Below, piece by piece: positions 57,300 through 64,000 of a DNA stretch of 64,000 bases. How positions within the stretch are numbered: position 1 is the stretch's first letter; every line of letters starts with the position of its first letter. Source of the DNA: DATFQI01 sp963831105 (GTDB lineage: Bacteria; Actinomycetota; Thermoleophilia; Solirubrobacterales; Solirubrobacteraceae). A program made the position numbers and the translations under genes. The stretch lies in the NCBI GenBank assembly GCA_963831105.1, contig CAWHOS010000008.1:1-64000 (forward strand), in the 5' to 3' direction. The notes under the pieces were generated by a model, which was not told the origin of the DNA, did not search any database, and was given only the letters and a program-made list of their open reading frames with translations.

Positions 57300-58283
57300 A
57301 TGCGCGGCGGGTCGCCGGCCTGCTCGGCTGCCTCGGGCTGCTCGCGCTGTGCGTGCTGGCGTCGATCGCGATCGGCTCGCGGGCGACCTCGCTCGGCGAC
57401 GTGCTGGCCGCCTTCAGCGCCTACGACGGCAGCGACGAGCACGTGATCGTGCGCGAGCTGCGCGTCCCGCGGACGGAGCTCGGGCTGCTGGTCGGCGCTG
57501 CGCTCGGCGCGGCCGGCGCGCTGATGCAGGGCGTCACGCGCAACCCGCTGGCCGAGCCCGGGATCCTCGGCGTCAACGCGGGCGCCGCGTTCGCGGTCGT
57601 CCTGGCGATCGCGCTGCTCGGCGCGACGTCGCCGACCGCCTACGCCGTGGTCGCGCTCGTCGGCGCGGCGCTGACGGCCGTGCGCGATCTTCGCGCTCGG
57701 CGGCCGCGCCGCCACCCCGGTCCGGCTCGCGCTGGCGGGCGCCGTGCTGGCCACGCTGCTCGTCTCCCTCACCAGCGCCGTGCTCGTCTTCGACGCGCGC
57801 ACGCTCGACGAGTTCCGCTTCTGGATCGTCGGCTCGATCGCGGGCCGCGACCCGGCCGTCGCGGCCGCCGTGCTCCCGTTCATCGCCGCCGGGCTGGCGA
57901 TCGCGCTCGCCGCCGGCCGCCGGCTCAACGCGCTCGCGCTGGGCGACGACGTCGCGCGCTCGCTCGGCCAGCGGGTCGCGCACACGCGCGCCGCGGCGAG
58001 CCTCGGCTTCGTGCTGTTGGCGGGCGGCGCGGTCGCGGCGGCCGGGCCGGTCGCCTTCGTCGGCCTGGCCGTCCCCCACGTGGCGCGCTTGATCGCCGGC
58101 CCCGACTACCGCTGGATCGTGCCCTACAGCATCGTCCTCGGCGCGTGCCTGCTGCTGGCGGGCGACGTCGCCGGCCGGATGCTCGCGCGCCCCGCCGAGC
58201 TCGAGGTCGGGATCGTCACCGCGCTGCTGGGCGCGCCGTTCTTCATCTGGCTCGTCCGCCGGCGCCGGGCGGTGGCGCTGTGA
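57300..58283 (+). CDS. FecCD-family siderophore permease, first subunit, two frameshifts
   Basis: The preferred start is ATG 57300: one extra base near 57304 must be removed, after which it reads MRRVAGLLGCLGLLALCVLA. The frame that continues upstream to 57254 would place the iron box inside the gene. BtuC/FecCD features follow: LRVPRTELGLLVGAALGAAG, MQGVTRNPLAEPGILGVNAG, then after a second break near 57680 RLALAGAVLATLLVSLTSAV, FRFWIVGSIAGRD, GPVAFVGLAVPHVARLIAGP. It transports ferric siderophores across the membrane with its partner and the ATPase. Confidence 0.85.
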
Positions 58284-59295
58284 TCGTCGTCCGCCGCGGG
58301 CCGGTGTCGTTCCGCGCGGGCCGGCGCACGCTCGCCGTCACGGCCGCGCTGTCGGCGGTCGCGGCGGCGGCGCTGGTCGCCGGGATCGCCGTCGGCGAGT
58401 ACCCCGTGCCGCCGCTCGACGTCCTCGCGTCGCTGGCGGGTGCGGGCGACCCGGCGGTCGACTTCGTCGTGCTCGACCTGCGGCTGCCGCGCGTGCTGAC
58501 CGCGCTGCTCGCGGGCGCGGCGCTCGCGATGGCGGGCGCGACGTTCCAGCAGGTCGCGCGCAACCCGCTCGTCTCGCCGGACATCGTCGGCGTCTCCGGC
58601 GGCGCCTCGCTGGCCGCGGTGGCCGTGATCGTGTTCGGGTGGGGCGCTCCGGTGCCGCTCGCCGCGCTCGCCGGCGCCATCGTGGGCGGCGCCGCGCTCT
58701 ACGCGCTCGCCTGGCGCAACGGGGTCCAGGGCCAGCGCTTCGTGCTCGTCGGGATCGGGACGGCCGCGCTCTGCCAGGCCGGCGTCGGCTACGTGCTCAC
58801 GGAGGGCCGGATCTTCGAGGCGGCGCAGGCGTACGTCTGGCTCATCGGCTCGGTCAACGGCCGCGGCTGGGAGCAGGTGTGGCCGCTGGCCGCCACGCTG
58901 GCGCTGCTGGCACCGGCGCTCGGCGCGCTGGCCCGCCGCGCCGACGCGCTCGAGCTGGGCGACGACCTCGCCCGCTCGCTCGGAGTGCCGGTCGAGCGCT
59001 CGCGGCTGGGGCTGCTCGCCGCCGCCGTCGCGCTCACCGGCGTGGCCGTGGCGGCCGCCGGCCCGGTCGGCTTCGTCGCCTTCGTCGCCCCGCACCTCGC
59101 CCGCCGCCTCGGCCGCCCCACCTCGCTGCAGGGCCTGCTGCCGCTGGCCGCCGCCTGCGGCGCCGCCGCTCGTGGTCGCCTGCGACCTCGCCGGCCGCGT
59201 GCTGTTCGCGCCCGACGAGATCCCCGTCGGGCTCGATCACCTCGATCGTCGCCGCGCCGTACTTCCTCTGGCTCCTGCGCAGGTCGCCGGCATGA
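58280..59295 (+). CDS. FecCD-family siderophore permease, second subunit, two frameshifts near the end
   Basis: The GTG start overlaps the previous stop. Family motifs: VVLDLRLPRVLTALLAGAAL, FQQVARNPLVSPDIVGVSGG, QAYVWLIGSVNGRGW, LARSLGVPVERSRLGLLAAA and GPVGFVAFVAPHLARRLGRP. Frame changes near 59160 and 59232 are needed to read the usual ending VVACDLAGRVLFAPDEIPVG and ITSIVAAPYFLWLLRRSPA. It pairs with the first permease in a heterodimeric channel. Confidence 0.85.
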
Positions 59296-60092
59296 CGCTC
59301 CAGGCGCGCGCCCTCTCGGTCGCCTACGACCGCGCCCCGGTGCTCGACGGGCTCGAGCTCGACGATCCCGCGGGAGCGGGTGACCGCGATCGTCGGGGCC
59401 AACGGCTGCGGCAAGTCGACCCTGCTGCGCGCGCTCGCCCGGCTGATCGCGCCGCGCGCCGGCTCCGTGCTGCTCGACGGCCGCGAGATCCGCGAGCTGC
59501 CCTCGCGCGACGTCGCTCGGCGCCTGGGCGTGCTGCCGCAGTCGCCCGTGGCGCCCGAGGGGCTGACCGTCGCGGACCTCGTCGCCCGCGGCCGCTACCC
59601 GCACCAGGGCCTGTTCCGCCAGTGGTCGCCCGGCGACGAGCTCGCCGTCGAGGACGCGCTCGCCGCGACCGGCATGGGCGAGCTGCGCGCCGGCCGCTCG
59701 ACGAGCTCTCCGGCGGCCAGCGCCAGCGCGCGTGGATCGCGATGGCGCTCGCGCAGGAGACCGAGCTGCTGCTGCTCGACGAGCCGACCACCTTCCTCGA
59801 CCTCGCCCACCAGCTCGAGGTGCTCGACCTGCTCGACCGGCTCGTCGCCGAGCGCGGCCGCACCGTCGTGATGGTGCTCCACGACCTCAACCAGGCGTGC
59901 CGCTACGCGGACCTGCTCGTCGCCCTGCGCGGCGGGCGCGTGCGCGCGGCCGGCCCGCCGGAGGAGATCGTCGATGCGCCGTTCGTCCGCGACGTCTTCG
60001 GGCTCGAGGCCCACGTCGTCGAGGACCCCGTGTCCGGCACCCCGCTGTGCCTTCCCACCGCCGTCCCCAGGAGGACCCGATGCGCAACCTGA
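59292..60092 (+). CDS. Siderophore ABC transporter ATPase, two frameshifts
   Basis: The ATG overlaps the permease stop. Visible motifs: ALSVAYDRAPVLDGLELD, a frame change near 59370, IPRERVTAIVGANGCGKSTL (Walker A), RLGVLPQSPVAPEGLTVADL (Q-loop), a second change near 59697, then LDELSGGQRQRAWIAMALAQ (signature), LLLLDEPTTFLDLAHQLEVL (Walker B) and VVMVLHDLNQACRYADLL. This is a FepC/FhuC-like ATPase energising ferric-siderophore import. Its end overlaps the binding protein gene by 13 nt. Confidence 0.87.
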   Translation: MTLQARALSVAYDRAPVLDGLELDDPAGAGDRDRRGQRLRQVDPAARARPADRAARRLRAARRPRDPRAALARRRSAPGRAAAVARGARGADRRGPRRPRPLPAPGPVPPVVARRRARRRGRARRDRHGRAARRPLDELSGGQRQRAWIAMALAQETELLLLDEPTTFLDLAHQLEVLDLLDRLVAERGRTVVMVLHDLNQACRYADLLVALRGGRVRAAGPPEEIVDAPFVRDVFGLEAHVVEDPVSGTPLCLPTAVPRRTRCAT

Positions 60093-61069
60093 CCCTCATC
60101 CTGCTCGCCCTGCTGGTCCTGCCGCTCGCCGCCTGCGGCGGCGAGGAGTCCAGCGCTCAACCCTCGGCGAAGAGCGGGGCGTTCCCCGTCACCGTCGAGC
60201 ACGAGTTCGGCTCCACCACGGTCGAGAAGGCGCCGGAACGGGTCGTCACCGTCGGCTACACCGACCAGGACGCGACGCTCGCCGTCGGCGTCGTGCCGGT
60301 CGGCGTCGGCGACTTCCTCGGCGGCTACGACTGGCGCGCGCGGCCGTGGGCGCAGGAGGCGCTCGGCGGCGCGAAGCCGAAGGTCGTCGCGGGCCAGCAG
60401 ATCAACTTCGAGGCGGTCGCGGCCCAGCGCCCGGACCTGATCTTCGCCATCAACGCCGGCCTGAAGCAGGCCGACTACGACAAGCTCTCGCGGATCGCGC
60501 CGACCGTCGCCCAGTCCGGCGACTACATCGACTTCGGCATGCCGTGGGACGAGCAGACGATGCTGGTCGCCCGCGCGCTCGGGCGGGAGGAGCGCGGCCG
60601 GGCGGTCGTCGAGCAGGTCAAGGCCGAGTTCGCGAAGGTCCGCGAGGAGCACCCCGAGTTCGCCGGCAAGTCGGCCATCCTCGCTTACGGCGGCCCGGAC
60701 GGCTACGGCGCGTACGCGACCGGGGACACCCGCAGCCGCTTCTTCACCGACCTCGGCTTCGAGCTGCCCGGGAAGGTCGACGAGCTCGCGGGCGAGAGCT
60801 TCTTCACCGAGTTCAGCCAGGAGCAGTTCCGCCTGCTCGACCAGGACCTCGTCGCCATGTACGGCTCAGAGCGGGACGTGCTCGCCAACCCGGTCGTCAA
60901 GCGCCTGGACGCGGCCAAGGAGGGGCGGATGGTGTTCATCGGGCTGACGGACCAGTTCGCCGGCGCGCTCGGCTTCGCGAGCGCGCTCAGCCTCGAGTGG
61001 CTGCTCGAGAACGAGGTGGACGGGATCGCCGCCGCCGTCGACGGCGACCCCGCCAGCAAGGCCGAGTGA
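60080..61069 (+). CDS. Iron-siderophore ABC transporter substrate-binding lipoprotein
   Basis: This 329-aa protein has a lipoprotein signal (LILLALLVLPLAACGGEESS, lipid Cys at residue 19) and the helical-backbone binding fold of the FepB/FecB group: TVEKAPERVVTVGYTDQDAT, INFEAVAAQRPDLIFAINAG, YDKLSRIAPTVAQSGDY and MVFIGLTDQFAGALGFASAL. It captures the ferric siderophore outside the membrane for the upstream permease. RBS AGGAGG is present 4 nt before the ATG. Confidence 0.9.
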   Translation: MRNLTLILLALLVLPLAACGGEESSAQPSAKSGAFPVTVEHEFGSTTVEKAPERVVTVGYTDQDATLAVGVVPVGVGDFLGGYDWRARPWAQEALGGAKPKVVAGQQINFEAVAAQRPDLIFAINAGLKQADYDKLSRIAPTVAQSGDYIDFGMPWDEQTMLVARALGREERGRAVVEQVKAEFAKVREEHPEFAGKSAILAYGGPDGYGAYATGDTRSRFFTDLGFELPGKVDELAGESFFTEFSQEQFRLLDQDLVAMYGSERDVLANPVVKRLDAAKEGRMVFIGLTDQFAGALGFASALSLEWLLENEVDGIAAAVDGDPASKAE

Positions 61070-61070
61070 G

Positions 61071-61688
61071 CTAGCGGGCGCCCCAGCGGGCCAGGCCGCG
61101 GGACATCGCGGCCAGGCCCTCGGAGATCCAGCCGGAGGCGACGAGCGCCACGAGGCCGAGCGGCACCAGCGTGAAACCCTCGTACCAGGTGTCGGGCTGC
61201 CAGATCCCGAGCTCCATCCCGCCGAACGGCGCGACGATCGGGGCGGCGATCAGGTAGCCCGCGCCGGAGTAGGCGCCCACGGCGACGCAGAAGGCGAGCA
61301 TGCCGGCCGGGAAGCGCGCGAGCAGGTAGGCCATGCCGCGCCAGGTCGGCTTGTCGCTCCAGTACGCCTTCAGCCGGCCGAACCAGCCGTCGCCCGTGGG
61401 TGCGAGCGGCGCGGCCGGGATGTCGGTTCCCAGCAGCGAGTTCGACAACGACCGCTCGGCCGCCAGCAGCGGCCGCACGCTGGCAAGCACGAGCGTGAGC
61501 AGCGGGATGCCGAGCAGCGTGATCGCGAGCCCGAGGCCGGTCGCCAAGCCGCTGACGAACCAGATGAAGTACGCCGTGCCGAGCGGCAGCCCGAGCAGGT
61601 GATGGGTCACCGCGGTCCAGCCGCGGGTCGTGATGAGCGGGCGCAGCGCGGCGCGCCAGAAGGGCTCGGGTGTGAGGGTCGCGTCCAT
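61071..61688 (-). CDS. Membrane protein with the Putative_sensor (PF13796-like) fold
   Basis: This 205-aa protein has four to five membrane helices (GTAYFIWFVSGLATGLGLAI, LLGIPLLTLVLASVRPLL, AYLLARFPAGMLAFCVAVGA, LGLVALVASGWISEGLAAMS) and the WFGRLKAYWSDKPTWRGMAY motif seen in the sensor region of some actinobacterial histidine kinases. It stands alone without a kinase. It ends just after the binding-protein gene (convergent), and its start is 7 bp from the divergent lipoprotein gene. Confidence 0.7.
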   Translation of the reverse strand: MDATLTPEPFWRAALRPLITTRGWTAVTHHLLGLPLGTAYFIWFVSGLATGLGLAITLLGIPLLTLVLASVRPLLAAERSLSNSLLGTDIPAAPLAPTGDGWFGRLKAYWSDKPTWRGMAYLLARFPAGMLAFCVAVGAYSGAGYLIAAPIVAPFGGMELGIWQPDTWYEGFTLVPLGLVALVASGWISEGLAAMSRGLARWGAR

Positions 61689-61695
61689 ACGAGCG

Positions 61696-62739
61696 ATGAT
61701 CGATCGCATGCGCGGCCGCGGCCACGGAGCCAACACGCGGACCGCGGCTGCGGGCAGCCTCAGACGCGGGGCGTGGATCTCCGTCGTGGCGCTCGCGGCG
61801 GCGCTCGCCGGCTGCTCGGCCGGCGAGCGCGGCGGCGCGCCGCTCGTCCGGCTCGAGGTCGGCGAGAACCTGGGCGCGATGGCCGCCGGCGGCCGGGACG
61901 TCTGGGTCAACGACTTCGGGCGCGAGCAGCTGCTGCGGATCGACGGGCGCAGCGGCCACGTCCGAACGCGCCTGGACCTCGGGCGCCGGATCGCGCTCGC
62001 CGTCACGAGCGAGTCCGTCTGGGCGCTGCGCTGGGGCGGGCGCTTCTTCCGCACGCCGAGCGGGCCGCTGTACCGGATCGATGCCGCCACCGGGCGAGTG
62101 ACGGACCGCGTCCCGCTCGGCGACGACGTGGCGTTCGGCGTGCTGGCCGGCCCGAGCGGGATCTGGGTGTGGGGACCGCGGCGGGTGGTCCGCCTCGACC
62201 CGGGCTCCGCGGCGATCACGACGGCCTACGACGTCGCCAGCGCGGACGGCGAGCTCACGGGCGCCGTCGTCGACGGGGACGGCCTGCTGGCCTCGACGGC
62301 GGACGGCCGGCTGATCCACCTGGGCGAGGAGGGCGCCCTGCCCGGCCGCCGCAGCCCGGCGCTCGTGCGCGCCGAGCTGCTGGCCGTGGACCGCGGCATC
62401 GCACTCGCCGCGGCCGTCGGCGCGCTCGTCGCCGTCGACGTCCGCACGGGCCGGCTGCGGTGGCGCCGCCCGCTCGGCTTCCGCATCTCGACGCTGCTGC
62501 GCCGCGAGGGGATCCTGCTCGCCCACGGCGCCGCCTTCCGCGATGCCGGCGACCGGCTGTGGGCGATCGACACGGCGACGGGCCGCGTCCTGGCCAGCGC
62601 GACGATCCCGAGCTTCGGCACCACGAGCATGGTCCGCGCCGGCGGCGGTCTGTGGTTCGCGACCTCGGCGGGCGAGGTCATCGTCCTGCCGCCGCTGGCG
62701 GTGCGGCTGTTCCTCTCTCGCGCGCGCGGACCGCACTGA
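61696..62739 (+). CDS. Lipoprotein with PQQ-like beta-propeller
   Basis: This protein of ~347 residues has a lipobox (SVVALAAALAGCSAGE) and repeated propeller blades (LGAMAAGGRDVWVNDFGREQ, VWALRWGGRFFRTPSGPLYR, VAVDVRTGRLRWRRPLGFRI, LWAIDTATGRVLASATIPSF). It is surface-anchored; such domains bind ligands or proteins. The start is ATG 61696, with 61708 as a possible alternative that would leave more room for the divergent promoter. Confidence 0.75.
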   Translation: MIDRMRGRGHGANTRTAAAGSLRRGAWISVVALAAALAGCSAGERGGAPLVRLEVGENLGAMAAGGRDVWVNDFGREQLLRIDGRSGHVRTRLDLGRRIALAVTSESVWALRWGGRFFRTPSGPLYRIDAATGRVTDRVPLGDDVAFGVLAGPSGIWVWGPRRVVRLDPGSAAITTAYDVASADGELTGAVVDGDGLLASTADGRLIHLGEEGALPGRRSPALVRAELLAVDRGIALAAAVGALVAVDVRTGRLRWRRPLGFRISTLLRREGILLAHGAAFRDAGDRLWAIDTATGRVLASATIPSFGTTSMVRAGGGLWFATSAGEVIVLPPLAVRLFLSRARGPH

Positions 62740-62802
62740 CCCCTGGCCGGGAGTCGAGTTCCCTTGCAATCCAGGTTCCGGTGCGGTTAGCGTCAGAGAA
62801 CA

Positions 62803-64000
62803 ATGGAACGCCGTCTCCGGCTTCCTGGTGTATCGGCGGTGCTGGCCATCGCGCTGGTCCTCCCCGCCCCCGCCGCGGCACAGCAACGGCTGTCGCCCGT
62901 AAGCCCGGGGACCGTGTCCGCGACGTTCGAGCCAACGCGCGGCGACCAGAAGGCCGAGCTCGCGGTGTCGGTGCGCAACGACTCCCGGTACCGCGGCTCG
63001 CTGCGCGTGCGGCTCGTCTACGACGACGGGACGACCGTTCGGGCGCGCCGCAAGCACGTCGTGATCCGCGTCGACAAGCAGAGGATCAACGTCTGGCTCG
63101 GCCGGCGCGGCAAGCGCAAGCTGAGGATCGGGCCACGCGACGTGAAGCGGATCAAGGTCCAGGCCTGGGCCGACGAACTGCCGAAGACGGCGCTGTCCGG
63201 CACGTTGATCGTGGCCACCCCCAAGCCGGGCCGGGTCTCACCGCTGACCGTCCCGGTGAAGCTGTCGCCGCCTGCTGAGACGCCCGCAGCATCGGTCTGG
63301 CACGAGGCGACGGTCAAGCCGGAGACGATCGTCATGACCGTCAAGCGCTGGTGGCCGGCGCCGTTCAACAACGACGACGAGCTGCGCGTGGCGAGTGAGA
63401 AGGTCCGTGTCGACGGCGCAAAGGTCCCTGCGGACACGAAGCTCACCGAGCCGATCGCGGGCGACGAGGGCGGTCGCGGGACCGTGATCGTGTCGGCGCT
63501 GGAGGGAGACGAGGACACCCTGCGCGTCAACGTCGACAAGGTCACGCGCTACGGGAACTACGAGGCGAAGGTCGCCCTCGACGCGGATGACGCGGAGGCC
63601 CCGACAATGACGGTCAAGGTCCGGGTAGCGGACGTCTTCCTCTGGCCGCTGGCCGTACTGCTCCTCGGCGCGGCGCTCGCGTACTGGCAGCTCAAGGCAG
63701 AGGAGGAGGAGCGGCCGAAGTTGGTGCTCAAGAACGCGCTCAAGCGGCTCCAGAAGGCGCACGCCGAAGACCACAAGGCAGACGGCACCGTGCCGTACGA
63801 CCTAGACGTCTTCCCGAGCGACTGGGACGACTGCACCGACCCGTCCAAGGAGGCCCACAAGCTGTTCTGCCGGATCTCGAGCGCGACATTGAAGGAGGAC
63901 CTCGACGACATCCAGAAGGCGATCGCCGACCTCGACGCGCGCGTGACGCTCTGGCCCGTGTCGCGGGCCAAGGTGGGCAACCTGATCGATGCGCGCAAGT
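62803..64000 (+). CDS. Membrane-anchored extracytoplasmic protein, open at the window end
   Basis: The frame runs without a stop to base 64000 (399 codons). The signal peptide (VSAVLAIALVLPAPAAAQQ) is followed by ~255 residues of beta-rich ectodomain (VSATFEPTRGDQKAELAVSV, RGSLRVRLVYDDGTTVRARR, GKRKLRIGPRDVKRIKVQAW, GTLIVATPKPGRVSPLTVPV). A membrane helix (VFLWPLAVLLLGAALAYWQL, about residues 276-296) leads to a charged cytoplasmic region starting KAEEEERPKLVLKNALKRLQ. No enzyme motif is visible. The ectodomain resembles immunoglobulin-like repeats, so a structural or sensing role is possible. Confidence 0.75.
   Translation, partial: MERRLRLPGVSAVLAIALVLPAPAAAQQRLSPVSPGTVSATFEPTRGDQKAELAVSVRNDSRYRGSLRVRLVYDDGTTVRARRKHVVIRVDKQRINVWLGRRGKRKLRIGPRDVKRIKVQAWADELPKTALSGTLIVATPKPGRVSPLTVPVKLSPPAETPAASVWHEATVKPETIVMTVKRWWPAPFNNDDELRVASEKVRVDGAKVPADTKLTEPIAGDEGGRGTVIVSALEGDEDTLRVNVDKVTRYGNYEAKVALDADDAEAPTMTVKVRVADVFLWPLAVLLLGAALAYWQLKAEEEERPKLVLKNALKRLQKAHAEDHKADGTVPYDLDVFPSDWDDCTDPSKEAHKLFCRISSATLKEDLDDIQKAIADLDARVTLWPVSRAKVGNLIDARK

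Overview
The window is a GC-rich bacterial chromosome fragment. It most likely comes from an actinomycete, and Thermoleophilia/Solirubrobacterales seems a good fit. The reasons are the very high G+C with strong third-position bias, many GTG starts, 4-nt gene overlaps, an F420-type LLM oxidoreductase, DtxR/IdeR-like iron boxes, a PknB-style kinase and many paired ferritin-like/secreted proteins. No rRNA, tRNA or CRISPR array was found. Taxonomy is inferred from gene content only.

Layout. (1) 0-14 kb is a decayed mobile and defence island. It holds a frameshifted tyrosine integrase, an excisionase-like HTH gene coupled to a broken MobF/TraA relaxase-helicase, and an IetAS-type AAA ATPase + subtilisin cassette with two extra coupled genes (winged-helix-like and membrane proteins). 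The cassette lies between two ~115-bp direct repeats. A wrecked SIR2-SLOG (ThsA-like) gene and unidentified coding fragments follow. (2) 14.2-24.4 kb holds a methyltransferase, a TPR-LuxR regulator, an unusual alpha/beta-hydrolase-FAD oxidase fusion, an SRPBCC protein, membrane proteins, a DUF899 protein and a Ser/Thr kinase with a beta-propeller ectodomain. (3) 24.4-29.8 kb holds a DHFR-like protein and a LacI regulator divergent from an amidohydrolase / cupin dioxygenase / FAD amine oxidase / homocysteine methyltransferase operon, with a visible promoter and operator. (4) 29.8-34.9 kb holds a CAP-domain protein and an overlapping operon of a coiled-coil protein, a repeat-domain membrane protein, two ferritin-like proteins and an L,D-transpeptidase. 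(5) 34.9-39.1 kb (minus) holds an Fe-S protein / FAD oxidase / 90-aa protein / LLM oxidoreductase operon. (6) 39.2-44.3 kb holds secreted M14, M28 and HExxH metallopeptidases and a DUF808 membrane protein. (7) 44.3-51 kb (minus) holds an aryl-CoA operon of the 2-aminobenzoyl-CoA type, headed by a BKACE enzyme and ending in RidA. (8) 51-54.5 kb holds sugar/surface modification genes. (9) 55-61 kb holds an orphan histidine kinase and an iron-siderophore uptake locus (FhuF-like reductase, two FecCD permeases, ATPase, binding protein) with two identical iron boxes in its divergent promoter. (10) 61-64 kb holds membrane and lipoprotein genes and a membrane-anchored protein running off the end.

One caution applies throughout. 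Single-base-type frame breaks occur in many otherwise conserved genes, both inside the island and in patches at 24.6-31.3 and 51.6-59.7 kb, while 14.2-24.4 and 31.7-51.6 kb are clean. Uncorrected assembly indels are a serious alternative to true pseudogenisation, and broken housekeeping-type genes are therefore annotated as CDS with frameshift.
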